Shown here piece by piece: positions 45,501 through 57,429 of a stretch of 64,000 nt of DNA. The stretch comes from Hygrocybe punicea (Eukaryota > Basidiomycota > Agaricomycetes > Agaricales > Hygrophoraceae). The notes under the pieces are model-generated. The model saw only the letters and a program-made list of their open reading frames with translations, was not told the DNA's origin and did not search any database. The DNA lies in the NCBI GenBank assembly GCA_963556145.1, contig OY744465.1, positions 4,464,001-4,528,000 of the forward strand, read 5' to 3'. The stretch's first letter is position 1. The number at the start of each line of letters is the position of its first letter. Both the position numbers and the translations under genes were made by a program.

Positions 45501-47000
45501 TAAATTACTGCTCTATGTGCTGATCTGTATAGCTTCTGTTTTTTGGGACTTGGTATGGGCGTGATCGGAACGGCATGTTGGGGGGACTGTTAAACAGTCA
45601 TCCCATGGCCCTCAAATACCTCATGCCAGCATTAATGCACTTTTATATCGGTAAGCATTTTAGAAATCCAGAACTATTTACTTCTGGAGGCTGACACATT
45701 ATCGGTGAACAGAGGTTGAACAGACTGGTGCAAGCTCGCAGTTTTATGATAAATTTAGTATGTCTTTATTTCCATTGTCCCTTTTTGGTCTTACAAGGAA
45801 TGTGTCATAGACGCTCGGTTCGTTTCGTACTTACCAGGAAACAACGAAGACTGACTTTCCTCAGGCGAAACATTGCACATGTCCTGAAAGTTGTGTGGGA
45901 CAATCCCGTTCATCGGAATGCCCTCAAGCTTGAAGCTCGGTGCGTCTAGCAACTTGTCGATTTCCGTTGTTGCTCATTTTGCATATTACCAGAAACGTTG
46001 ACAAATTTGTCCGCTTCGTGAACCTCATGATCAACGACGTTACATATCTCATGAATGAATCGCTCAGTGAATTAACCCAGATTCACACCATCCAGTCTGA
46101 GATGGAAAACACGGCTGTGTGGACGTCTAAGCCGATGGAGTATCGCCAAGAACGGGAGCAAACCCTCCGGCAGCTGGAACAACATGCTTCCGGTTACACC
46201 ACTTTGGGAAGCTCCACGGTTGCTCTTTTAAAGGACTTCACAGCCGAGACCAAAGCTCCTTTCATGATGCCCGAAATTGTCGATCGATTGGCTGCTATGC
46301 TGGACTATAATCTGGACGCCTTAGCTGGTCCCAAATACCAGGATCTCGTTGTCAAGGACCCGGAAAAACTCAAATTTAGTCCCAAGACGTTGTTGAGCGA
46401 TATTTTGCAGATTTTCCTCAATTTGAGTGACCAACCCGAGTTTGTGAGAGCTGTTGCGGGAGATGGACGCAGCTACCGGAAGGAACTTTTTGACCGTGCT
46501 TCTGATATTGCTAGAAGAAGAGTGTTGAAGACGGATGGAGAGATGGAGAAGTTGCGTCTGTTCGTTATCGACGTAGAAGCAGCCAAGGTGGCCCTGGAAG
46601 CCGAAGACGACTTGGGAGAAGTCCCAGACGAATTCCTTGGTGAGTGTGCACCCGATTTGGCATTTGTTTGACATTGACGAAAAGTGCAGATCCTTTGATG
46701 TGTACTGTAATGCGCGACCCAGTCCTACTGCCGACATCCCGAACAATAGTTGACCGATCCACTATCAAGTCTCATCTCCTCTCAGATTCCAAGGATCCTT
46801 TTAATCGTATGGCACTCACTATAGAAGAAGTTATTCCAGGTCAGTTCATATAATTGTCCGACAAAATCAGCTATTGCTGACACCTTGCAGTTCCAGAGCT
46901 TAAGTTGAAGATTGAAAGTTTCTTGAATGAGAGAAGGAACAAGCATGGATCCTTGGACGATTCGGGGGAGAATGTACTTATGGATCAATCCCAGGATTAG
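42541..47000 (+). CDS. UFD2: Ubiquitin chain-elongation factor E4 (Ufd2), U-box ligase
   Basis: The start is ATG 42541 ([14 protein letters not shown]), with a first intron before [12 protein letters not shown]. Many short introns break the Ufd2 core, of which clear pieces are [21 protein letters not shown] (near 43440), [16 protein letters not shown] (43940), and the long last core exon (45990-46640: [38 protein letters not shown]). The C-terminal U-box begins [20 protein letters not shown] (46690) and ends near PVPELKLKI. The stop is TAG 46998-47000. Ufd2 extends ubiquitin chains on substrates held by Cdc48. Domain order and length (about 1,050 residues) match the family. Confidence 0.9.
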
Positions 47001-47144
47001 ATGTATCGGCATTTTTCATGTATCTTGAGACTCAAATTGGATTAGGAGGCTGCAACGTTCAACGTCCCAGTTCACGTTGTTCATCCGTGATGTTAAAGTG
47101 CATTCGTGGTCGTAGCGGGCGGGACTCTCGTAAAGATCCGTGAA

Positions 47145-48042
47145 TTATTTCTTTTTCTTCTTCGGCCCAGGACGAGTTGAGCCCCCTGCGGTGGCTGCTG
47201 CCCTTGTCCTGCCTACTGCAGCTCTTTTCCCCACTTTCGATACCTTTCCGCGGATCGGTTTGGATGAAGCAGACGGGGCTACCGACCTTATCTGAGACAG
47301 AGCTCTCAGTTAGCGGGATGGTGCTTACCAGGCGAAGAGTCGCGCATTTCTGCATCTTCTTCTTCAGCGTAGTCGGTTCCTGCATCCGTGCCCGTAACCA
47401 CGCTTTCTCTAGTGGTCGGCAGGCCTTCGTCTCCACTCTCCTGTGTAAGAGCACTACTGTCACTATCTCCTCCCACCAAGCCAGCCATGTCCAGTTTGCT
47501 TTTCCCGCGTCTCTCGCTGCGATTTACACGTGAGGTGGGGGGCAACGAGGGTGATGGAGCAGGGGATGAAGGAGGGGATGCAGTGGCACGCATTCGACGA
47601 GCTGCAACGAGATTTTCAAAGGATTCATCGAACGGCAAGGTGAACTCCTGTCGGAAGAATGGATGTTTGGAAAGGTCTTCAGTCGGGGAGGGCGAAGGTA
47701 TTGAGTTAGGGGTAGAGTTGCTCGAGCCGGGAGAATCATAACCGTCTACTTCCTGTTTTTTTTTTTCGATTTTCGGTTGAGATGACAATGGAACCAGTCA
47801 AATAGAATCCTTACAAGGCTCTCCAAGGCGTCCAAGTTGTAACAGCTTCTTAGTTTTTCCCATATGTCTCGGGTAGAAATCAAGTGACCTGTGTCCTTTT
47901 GAATGGCATTACGGATGGCGAGAACATGAAAATAACGGTGGATTCCAACTGGTCGTGCCCGCATTATTGAACGAAAGAAGGAGATTTCACCCTCGGGAGT
48001 TTGAAGAAATACTGACGGCGAGCTGTCTTGAACAGCTGGCAT
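47145..48042 (-). CDS. EAF7: NuA4 histone acetyltransferase subunit Eaf7 (CT20 family)
   Basis: Exon 1 (48042-47815) carries the CT20 core: TPEGEISFFRSIMRARPVG, HRYFHVLAIRNAIQ, ISTRDIWEKLRSCYNLDALE. The intron acceptor at 47753 is preceded by eleven A residues instead of pyrimidines. Exon 2 starts EVDGYDSPGSS and continues SKHPFFRQEFTLPFDESF, the second Eaf7 motif, then Ser/Pro-rich and acidic segments. A last exon encodes a basic tail ending GPKKKKK at 47145; its splice phase is not settled, and another frame would end at 47059. Eaf7 belongs to the TINTIN module of NuA4 in yeast and relatives. The gene converges on UFD2. Confidence 0.75.
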
Positions 48043-48198
48043 GATGCGTTCGACGAGCAGATCATTTGCTCGCTTACTACTTATGCTCTTTGTATGTATC
48101 CGCAGACCAAATAAATTTCGATATCTCTAAAATATATGCACAGCTACACAAAACATGTCGACGTCGTAAGTCCGGGGACAATATTAATGAGGGGAACA

Positions 48199-51045
48199 TC
48201 ACTCTTGGTAAAATCCTTCCGTTTCCCTTTCAAGTATGATAGAAATGTCAGCTGTCGTAATGAGTGGGGAAGAGATCGGCACGCACTCGAGAGCATACAT
48301 CAACTTCTTCTCCAAACTTTCATAATCAGAATAAGGTGGGAGGTCTAGTCGGTTAAAACAGGTGTGGCTCCTGGGTAGCCCATGAGGATCGCCAGACTTC
48401 TCGATAGTAAACCGTCTTGGACCATCTGATCCTTGCAGATCCTTGAACCCATTTACAGGTACACGCGATGTACCTGTTGTAAACTGAAGCAGACGAGACT
48501 TGCGCTCGAGAGGCCAGGAGCGGATACACTGCCAAAACCACTCGATCACTTGGTCGGTCTTTTCATAACCTCGGTAATCTGTAAATTTGTTCCAATCATC
48601 CCTGAAGGCAAGGAGTCAGCAGAAAATCAAGGGACACAAGTCGTTTGAGTCGATATACAACATACATGTCAATCTCGGACAATCCGCCAATAAGGAGCTC
48701 AAGTTCTCGTTCATCAAATACGGCGAGAAGGTCCTTTGGAACCAGCTCCAGTAGCCCCTTCATAAAAGCCTCGAACTGAACTTTGACGCGCTTGGATATT
48801 CGGTGCTCGACAACCATTTGCACGTACTCCTTCTTGTTCTCCTCCGTAACGGCAATTTCGGATCCGCCAGGTCGAAGGTCCATGTTTATCACTTCGCCAA
48901 ACCGCTCTTCCGTCAACGAAAAAGTCTCATCAAGGACGTCTGTAATGTCATTTTCCCTACATGTACGATATGATGAGTGATCGCAGACGATGGGGAAGCG
49001 TGAATAAGGGAACAGATGTAAAAATTAGACGCACAGCATCCATACCAGTCCCCGATGCAACTCCGCATCGACACGCTCCAGATCTGGAAGCGTCGCGTGT
49101 TTTCCCAAAATCATCTTGTAGAAGCTGGGAATGAAATATGCGTCAAGGAAGCGTCGGTGGAAAATAGCAAGCCCTAAGCAACGCCCAATGAACATGAAGT
49201 AGCTCAGGTGATCCAGTTGAATGCTGGATGCAGGATTTATTTGGAGAGTGTAGTTGTCGTCGGTGGAGTACTCAAAAAGGCCATAATGGGGGTCAAATAT
49301 CTCGTGCGAGAGAAGAAAAAACCATTCTCTGAGATGGGTCAGAAATGTTGGGGTTCGATATGAATAGACATCTCGACATTTACCTTGATACACCACCATA
49401 ATCCAGCCCATCTTCACCCTCGAAGTGAACCACCAACCTCCGTTTTAGATCCTCCCCGCTGTATGCCATGACGGCGGCAAACGAATCTTCGAAGACTCGG
49501 TTTCTTCGTACCTTAATTGTACATCTACCGTCTCTCACTCTCATCCTCGGCTGGTTCCAGAAATAGACAATCTTTCGTCTATAATCCCTCTGATATGCGG
49601 GGGCGTTGTCATCTACAGTGGGTAATCGAGGATCGTCCCAAACAGTGGTACGAGTGTTGTGATCCACAAAGTAGATGCGTCTAGTTGAAGTCAGTCGCAT
49701 CTCCCAACCGGAAGGTAGGGGGCCAAGATTAGCGTTCGGAATTACAGGGGCCGCAGCGGTTGAAGATCGGTTGACAGTTCGCCTCGGGTCGTGCCAAGTT
49801 GTGGTGCGGGTAACATGATCCACATAATAGGACCGTCCCTCTGGAGAGTAGCGTTCTTCCCAGCCGAGGGGAAGATCGTCGGGATGCGATCCTGCATCAC
49901 TGGTTGCCGTAGCAGCCGTAGTGGTACTAAGTCGTTGGATCGGCGCCGACGGAGCAGGTCTAAAAGGGCTGGCGGGTTGCCTGCTTGTGGCCAAGGGTCG
50001 GTGCCAAGTTGTTGATCGTGTGGTATGATCAAGATAATATGGTCGTCCTTGGGGGTCGACACGACGCTCCCAGTTAGAAGGGAGAGGAGGTTCAGCATCA
50101 TGCTGGGTTGCATTAACTGATCTTGACTGCGCAGGATTGGTGAAGGTAGACCGGCTGGGAGCCTGAGAGATGTCTAGCTGAGATTGCAAAAGAGTTGGTG
50201 CTCTAGAAAGTGCGGTGGGACTTGATTCGTAAGGGGAAGTACTGGCCAATTGCGATGAGCTCAAAAGCCCATCCAGAGGCCGAGAAAGGGGGATTGGAAT
50301 TGAAATGGAGACCCTGGGGCGCTCAAGGTCAGTAGGTCTTTCACCCTGGCTTGTCGCCGTATTGAAGGCTGAAGTAGATCTCTCCTGCCCGGGTGTGTGG
50401 TTTGGAAAGGTGAATGAGTAAAGAAGCTTGCCGGATACTGGGAGATTGTTGCTCGACATTGACAATTCTTCAGTGATTAAACCTGACTGCGACCTGAGTA
50501 AGGCAGCCGGATTCCGACGGGTAGACTACAGACCTCGGTTATGGTTAGCGTGGTCAATGGCATTGGTAGCCGGAATGTTGAGTACGCCAAGGAATCCTTG
50601 GTCACGCTTCTTGAATTTTCGATGGTCAAAGATTTGTATGGCGATGACGGAAGATCGTCGGACGATGCTGGCAGTAATCACTGTTTCAGTGACGGGATGA
50701 ACCAAGTGGCAAAAGACACTCACACATCAAAAAATTCATTCCAAGATGGGCTCAGCGTCTTTCTCATGATGGCAGTCGTATTAGTCTGATCGCCATCGAC
50801 CGTCAACACTGCGACAGGGTCTGGTGGACTAAGAATATCTCGCTTGACAAGGCCATTGGCAGCAAACACTTGACGGATTGGTGAAATATAGCCCTGATGA
50901 CACGAAAACGATCTCCAATACGACACTTACAGTTGACTCTGAGCGTCAACTCAGGATCTTCGTTTACTAGTAATCTGTGGACACAGTAAAGTTACTTTCG
51001 ACCATACAGGATAAGTCAGGCGAACCTGCTGGTGCTAGCGGACAT
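48199..51045 (-). CDS. RSP5: NEDD4/Rsp5-type HECT ubiquitin ligase (C2-WW-HECT)
   Basis: A 20-base first exon (51045-51026, MSASTS) joins in phase to [15 protein letters not shown] and then [11 protein letters not shown], the C2 domain ([28 protein letters not shown]). Three WW domains follow: [38 protein letters not shown] and [19 protein letters not shown], each with two spaced Trp/Pro. The HECT domain starts near [12 protein letters not shown], contains [15 protein letters not shown] and ends with the catalytic Cys in [13 protein letters not shown]. The last exon encodes ETEGFYQE. Rsp5 enzymes ubiquitinate membrane transporters and many other substrates. Family order, spacing and length all agree. 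Confidence 0.93.
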
Positions 51046-51566
51046 GATCACACCGCGGAATGGTGGGTAGTCCACGACAGAAGTTTTGCGGAACCCAGTG
51101 GACGACCGCACACCTCGGATGCTTCACTGAGGCTGTACTCAGCACTACCATGTGCTATCACACTTCCATTTTGGGACCTCAGGCTCTGGAGTTGGCGGAA
51201 AGTTTCTTGGAGGTCCCTTCGCCAATTGGTACGTATACCTGGTCCTGGTCAGGAGAATGAGATATCCGACTCTTGGTGCCCAGGTCGCGTCGTCGTCTAT
51301 CATCGCAGACATCGATTTGATGTACTTGGGTATGTCCAAATTATTATTATATTATACTTGATTTCAACAGTCTCAAACCGTTACCGGCAACGGTGCAAGT
51401 GCACTCCTCCGCCGAAAATAAGCCTTCCATTGTCCCGCGATTTTCGGCCCAATCCTTGAATTGGATCACCGCCTGCCACTTGGTGTCGATGTGGCCGCCA
51501 TAATTCACTTAAGCCAACGTCTCGTTGAATGCTCTGACTCAACAATTATCATTATTTCCGCCTCCC
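51046..51566. other. Divergent promoter region of RSP5 and the RasGEF
   Basis: 520 bases between two start codons. Small open frames exist on both strands (for example minus 51339-51145) but have no recognisable motif. An upstream exon of the RasGEF gene cannot be ruled out. Confidence 0.35.
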
Positions 51567-54448
51567 ATGTCTTCCCCGACAATGCCAAAGATTGGCACCA
51601 GCAAACTGTGTTTGGGTGACTTTATCCCTACAATCTTCAAGCACAGTATACAACACCTCCTTGACGAGATTCATGACGAAGAGGAAGTGCAAACACGCAG
51701 CTGGCTGAGACGTCTCGCCAAGCGAAAGCTCGTTCCTCCATCCAAGTCTGTTGCATCGGCTGCAATCGTCGCGCCCGTCGCGCCCGTCTCCCCCACATCA
51801 TCCAACAAGTCTATATCTTCCGGGAATGATATTGAGGTTTCCGATCCGTCCGGGAATGGGTTTACGAATAGCAGCGACAGAAAACCATGCCCTACCAATA
51901 TCGCCAAGCCTTCCACCCACAAGCTCAATGACTTCATCCCTCTCATCCTTCGACCAACGGGTTTAAGCTACCTCATTCACGAGATTCGGACCGATAACGA
52001 AGTCCGCCTCATTGCTACCTGGTTCCTTCAGTGCTGTAACGATGCGATTCGGTCTACCCAACGTTTACCTTACGAAATTCGCCTCGAACCCACCTTCCGA
52101 ATGGCTCTGCATAGTTTAATATTCACGAAGAATTGGTTCATTTTCCAAGTCAATCACTTCAACGCTTGTGATGCGGATGTCAAAATCAAGCAACGTACTC
52201 AGGTTGTCTTTTACTCCATAACTATAACTTTTCTGAGTTTAGCTGCTTTTCTGGAGGTGGCAGGATTGGCAGTGTCTCGATCCAAGCCTCTACCGAAGCT
52301 ACCCGAGGATATTGCAGCCGAGACGACATTTGGTCCTGCCGTGATTAACCCGGACTCCAACGTTTCGTCAAGGGCTGCCAGCGGTCCTCGCGACAATGAC
52401 CCGGAGGATTTGCCTGTGGACGATGAATTGCACATCGCTGACCCTCTTCCACCCACTCGTGAAATAAAGAGTATCCTTCGTTGTCTCCTGACTCGCGTTG
52501 GGAAGGTCTGGTTCGCATCTTACGAAAAAAAACCTCTTTCGAAATCTTCTTTGCCTAATGCTGAGCATGGCAGTGAACTCTCCGACGGTCACTCTTCGCT
52601 CCCCGATCCGGGGAATCCACAAAACGACACGGATTCTCTCCAAGGCGAAAGCGTAGGCCAGGAAAGACCCGCAATTGCCCATCGGCGCACCCCATCCATG
52701 ACTAGACGTCCATACAACATCAGGGACTCCCTTCTAATTTTCCCCGACCCCGCTGCACCTGAATGTGACGTCAAGATGCCTCGGCCCAAAGGGGACGCAT
52801 TTAACATGTTTCTCAATGATGAGGGCGTCGTTACCGCAGCGTCTCTATCTACTCTCGTGAGGATGCTCACTTCGAAGGAAAGCATCACCGATTACGAATT
52901 CACTGACATGTTCTTCGTGTGTTTCCGGTTGTTCACCTCGCCATTGGAACTGTTTAAGCAGCTTACCGAGCGCTACACTGAACAGCCGCCTGGCCCTTTA
53001 TCGGAAGCTCAGAAACGCGTCTGGGACTGCGAGGTCACAATCGTCAAATTTCGGGTCGCGAGGATGCTCCTGACTTGGTTGGATCTACATTGGCGACAGC
53101 ATTTGGACAAGGATGTGTTCTCTCCCTGCCTTCTTTTTCTCTTCAATTGCCTGTCGAAGGAGATGCCGTCCACATTGACGACTCGGATTTCTCGATTACT
53201 TTTAAAGTGTGCTGTTGAAGGCGACGCTTACCGTGGATGTCGAATGCAAAGAAGAACGAAAATAGCACAAATGGTTCTCAAGTTGAAAGACGAGCCTCCG
53301 ACAGGTTTCCATCGCGGCTTGCAGGGAAAAATGTGTCAGGCCGACTTTTCTGGTGTTGACGTCATGAGCTTCCACAGGAAGACCGGGCGTGAGGAACTGG
53401 CCCGTCAATTAACGTTGAAAGCTTCCCGTCTATTCTGCCTCATAGACCCCGAGGATGCTGTCATATTCTGGCGGGATGGAAAGAATAAGAAGGCGCGGCG
53501 GAAGGTGGCCAATGTCATCTCTTTCGAAAAATCCATTTGTTTTTGGGTCATCGATACCATTCTCACGAAGGAAAGCCCGCTTGCCCGTGCGAAAGTGGTG
53601 GTATTCTGGATTGATGTAGCAGTCGTACGTGTTCATCGCATGACTTATATTGACTCCCTCGTGACATTTGGGATCCCAATCCAGAGATGCGTACGTCTAC
53701 GGAATTTCAGCGGGGCGAAATCAATTCTCTGTGGGTTAGAACACACCAGTGTATATCGGTTGCATCGAACGACCAAGGTACATCGGTACCCGATTTGATC
53801 ATTGAAGCTCGTGTATTAATCATTTTCAGATCGTGTTCCAGACCCACGAACGGCAATACAGGGAGTTACAACACTTATTTACGGTGTTTGGTAATTATTG
53901 TGATTACAGGGCTGCGTTTAGCTCAAATGAGATGCCAGCCGTTCCATTACTTTGTAGGCCACGAATATGCTAATGTTTTAGATATTTTTCAAACCGTCCC
54001 TTGTTTTGCAGGTGTCTTCAAACATGACATTGCAGCAACAAAGGCAGCAGTTCCCTGCCTCGAACCCTATTCAGGGGATAACGCAGATCACACGTCGATC
54101 ATCAACCTTGCGAGTTATCGTGTCGTCTGGAAGACTGTCCGAGGTTAGAATTTATTGTTCTGAAGAGTGTAATCATTTGCTGATCTTCATCATTTATCAG
54201 CAATGGAACTTTGTCATGTTCCGTACAATTTTCAATTTGTGGACAATATTCAGGATTGGTTGCAACACGCGTTACGCGATTATACAGATTTAAACGAAGA
54301 GTCCAGGTGGTTGGAGGATTTCAACAACAGAAGGTGCGATCGTGTGGATTTTGTTTCTGTGAGGTTACTGGAAACACTGTACAGTTTGCAGTTGGAACCA
54401 AGAAAGACCAAATCATCCCAAGTTCCCATCAGCCCACCGACTCACTAA
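51567..54448 (+). CDS. Cdc25-type Ras guanine-nucleotide exchange factor
   Basis: A long first exon (51567 to about 53630) encodes a Ser/Pro-rich N-terminal half with two similar FIPTIFKHSIQHLLDEI / FIPLILRPTGLSYLIHEI segments. The REM (RasGEF-N) domain comes next: VRMLTSKESITDYEFTDMFF, RLFTSPLELFKQL. The catalytic domain begins ELARQLTLKASRLFCLIDPE; after several introns come NFSGAKSILCGLEHTSVYRL, FQTHERQYRELQHLF and VPYNFQFVDNIQDWLQ. The end, after an intron, is LQLEPRKTKSS...TH at 54448. Such factors load GTP on Ras. No SH3 domain was found upstream. Exons in the 53640-54200 stretch are approximate. Confidence 0.8.
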
Positions 54449-54964
54449 TCTTGTTGCAGCGTTTTCGGAAGTCCATGTCGCGCGTGAAAAATTAAATTAA
54501 ATTAAATTATCCGGGTGGGCCGCATAGGGTAGCAGCTTTGATTTATTATGCTTATTGCTGTTTTCAAAATGCATGACTTTTTTTGAAAACAGCAATAAAA
54601 AGACTACTGATATGTAAATTGTAAATTCATTGAGTTTAAAATATTTTTACTCATTTCAGGGCACGGTCCGAGAATGTAGTGATTCCAATAAGGAACTGTT
54701 GTGTAGAAATGGAAATGCAAAGAAAAAGAAGAAAGAAAAAAAGAGATGGGGTGGGCAGAGGTTGGTTACGAAAAATACACACGGTAGGTAACTTGGAGAT
54801 GGGACAAGGGGCTTAGGAAGCCCTTGGGGCATTTCCAGGGTATATAACTCATGAGCAAAAAGAAGTGCCGCAAGGTGGCATAAGATTTGATGTCAAGTGG
54901 GGATGGCAAATAGCAGGGTGTCAGCAGGTGATGGCTCCAGTGGGTGTGTCAGCTGGTGACAGTG
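54449..54964. other. CpG-poor spacer after RasGEF
   Basis: AT-rich DNA with an AAATT tandem run (54493-54509), a strong hairpin (54552-54598) and no supported gene. Confidence 0.5.
54552..54598. repeat. 18-bp stem hairpin downstream of RasGEF
   Basis: TTATTGCTGTTTTCAAAA and its exact complement lie 11 bases apart, 104 bases after the RasGEF stop codon. It may be a tiny fold-back MITE or affect 3' end formation. Confidence 0.6.
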
Positions 54965-54996
54965 CATCAGCAAAACAGCCGTTTTAGTATAGAATG

Positions 54997-56253
54997 TAGT
55001 GTTGGGGAAGTTCGGTCTCAGACCGACCCAAACCCGGTTTAGACCGAACCGAAACCGCCGGTTTCGGTTTCGGTTTGGGAAATTTCGGCTGAGACCGAAC
55101 GGTTCGGTCTCCGGTTTGGAGATTTGGCCGCGGGCCGAAACGGTTTCAAACTGAGTTTGAACCGCAAACCGATATTCGCAAGTCGGCCACTTGGCTGACT
55201 TCCAAAGTCACCAAGACACTTCTGCAACCACCAAGAACGCCCACAACGTACGCCAAACGAGGACGACGGAGCACCCGAGGTGGACCAAACGTGGCAGGGT
55301 ACTCCCTGCCGCCCACCTATGCTCTGTTTATTTTTTTATTTTTTTTATTCGACACTAACAGTAGCAAGTTACAGTCAACGGCCACCACGGCCATCACCAC
55401 CACTACCACCACGGCCACCACCACCACCACTACGACGACGACGACGATTGCCACCACGACGGCCGCAACCACCAGGACCGCTACAACCACCAGGACCGCC
55501 ACGTCGGACGCCAACAACAACGTGTCCAAGACGCGCGCGCACGCAAACGAACGTGAACAGGGTGGAGTGGGAGTCAGAGAGGTGGAACGAGCGGCGGGGG
55601 GTGGTGCATCCACCCCCGCTCCTTCGTGGTATGTTATTTTTATTCTTTCTTTTATTGATTTTATTTGTATATAACGGAACGCGGCACAACACCACCACCA
55701 CCATGCAACACCAATGCGGCCAACGCGGGGTCAACCCGCCCGCCGCGCGTGTACAACACGCATGACGCGTCGGGACACCCACGCAGAGAGGCCCGTACGC
55801 CACCACCACGCGCTCGCCGAAAACAACCAACGCAGGACCAACGCGGGGCCAGCACGCCCGTCGTCGCGTGCACAACGCGTCTGACGCGTCAGGGCATCAC
55901 CACCACCACCACCACACCCAATCGACAACAGCCGAGGCGGAACACACGCGTTCGACGCGTGTGTTTCGCTAGGACAGGGCCGTGCAGCCCACCAACCCCC
56001 AATCCCACCTCGTAATGAGGCTAGCCACGTCGATTGACGTGTGCAGCGCTCTTGCGAGGTCAGATGGGAGGGAGGGCCCCCAGCCCACGCGGTTCGCGGT
56101 TCAGACCGCGTCTGGACCGAAACCAAACCGACGTAAACCGTTTACGTCGGTTTCGGTTTCGGTTTGGGATTTTTTGGTAGGAACCGAACCGTTCGGTTTC
56201 GGTTTGGGGCAAAAAGGCCGAAAACCGGACCGAACCGAACTTCCCCATCACTA
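54997..56253. mobile_element. hAT-like GC-rich element
   Basis: The ends TAGTGTTGGGGAAGTTCGG and AACTTCCCCATCACTA are inverted, with a perfect 8-bp duplication ATAGAATG (54989-54996, 56254-56261). The subterminal zones repeat CGGTTTCGG/CCGAACC words as in 9924-12011 and 33832-35060. The core has a CAC/ACG triplet zone (about 55380-55530) and two near-repeats around 55730 and 55850. It is CpG-rich within a CpG-poor neighbourhood, so it arrived late. No transposase. Confidence 0.9.
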
Positions 56254-56261
56254 ATAGAATG

Positions 56262-56930
56262 ATATAGATACCTGTCAAAACCCATAGTAGTCCATAGACA
56301 CTTATAGACAACCCCAATTTGTATAGTGTCGTATAGATCTGGATAGAATGCCAGTCACTCTATATAGCACAGGACACAGGTACTGTCTTGCCCAGTCCTA
56401 GATACTTCATACTGCATATATAGCCTCTTGTTACTGTAACTTAGTAAATCTTGTCGACTTCGTGAAATTCTTCGAAGTCTAACATTTGTCCCTGTTTGGT
56501 ACGGTTCATTCCTCTATCACTCCCTAGCCAGCCAGCAGCGTGAGCAGGCCAGACACATGGCAACAGCGATGACGACGAGCAAGAGTAAACAATAGGGCCA
56601 GGGTTCGCCCAGGGCCCAACTTGGCAAGCTTCAAGGTAAAGCAATTTGTTAAACATCCACTATGACTGAGGCACCGTGAGTCCGCAGTTCGCCTTTTAGC
56701 CAGTCTCACCGTTTATTCAAGGTCAAAACAACTTCACGTTACAGGCAAGTGATACAAAGATTGAGATTATTACCTTACAATTATCAGCCACACATGCGCA
56801 GTCATCGATACCGCCCATCTACCAAAGCCGACGTTTGGCCAAGCTCCGAATTCCTACGTAGCAGTCTGCGTTGACAAGCAAATGATGCACACAAAAACAG
56901 TCAAGGGTCTCGACGACGGCCCCTACTCAA
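56262..56930. other. Spacer with TATAGAC-rich words
   Basis: 56262-56420 contains many short words such as CATAGAC and TATAGAC. The remainder has short open frames without motifs. No gene is supported. Confidence 0.4.
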
Positions 56931-56937
56931 ACACCCA

Positions 56938-57260
56938 ACGCCATCACCCAACGCCCAACGCCAACGCCCAACGGTCCCACCACAACCGGCAACGATGACG
57001 ACGGCCCAAACGGCCCCTCACGATCCCAACCCCCAACCCCAACCCCCAACGACCCCACCACATCCGCCCAACACCCAATGGCCCCACATCCGGCAACGAC
57101 GGCCCCACGACGACGACGACGGCCCCTACCCCAACGCAACCCCAACGCCCAACGGTCCCACCACAACCGGCAACGACGACGACGGCCCAACCCCAATGCC
57201 CAATGCCCAATGCCCACCTCCTTGGCCCAGCTGCATCCCCAAACACCCCACGGCCCCCTT
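56938..57260. repeat. Low-complexity CCCAACG/GACGACG repeat block
   Basis: Degenerate tandem arrangement of CCCAACGCC, CGGTCCCACCACAACCGG and GACGACGACGGCCC words. A unit of about 40 bases at 56968-57008 recurs at 57150-57190. The long frames across it (Arg/Trp/Gly or Pro/Asn-rich) are artefacts. Confidence 0.75.
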
Positions 57261-57429
57261 CCGAGCCCCTCCTACCTAGTGCGGCGGAACGTTCGAGCCC
57301 AATCTTGAATGTTCCGCCAAAAGAGGTGATTTCTTTTTTTTTTGATACTTTGGTTCCGCTACCCCACTTCCCTAGCCCCGCCACCCTCAAGCAATCCCAA
57401 GGGCCTCCTCCGAACCTCTCCCACTCAAA

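Noticed and set aside
51060..51459. Short frames between RSP5 and the RasGEF
   Set aside because: No motif and frames overlap on both strands; they may be leader or promoter. An SH3-coding upstream exon was looked for and not found.
55280..56126. Thr-, Pro- and Arg-rich frames in the GC-rich hAT-like element
   Set aside because: Triplet-repeat and GC bias give open frames in every phase; no domain.
56927..57390. Trp/Gly/Arg-rich minus frames
   Set aside because: Low-complexity repeat; all three frames are open.
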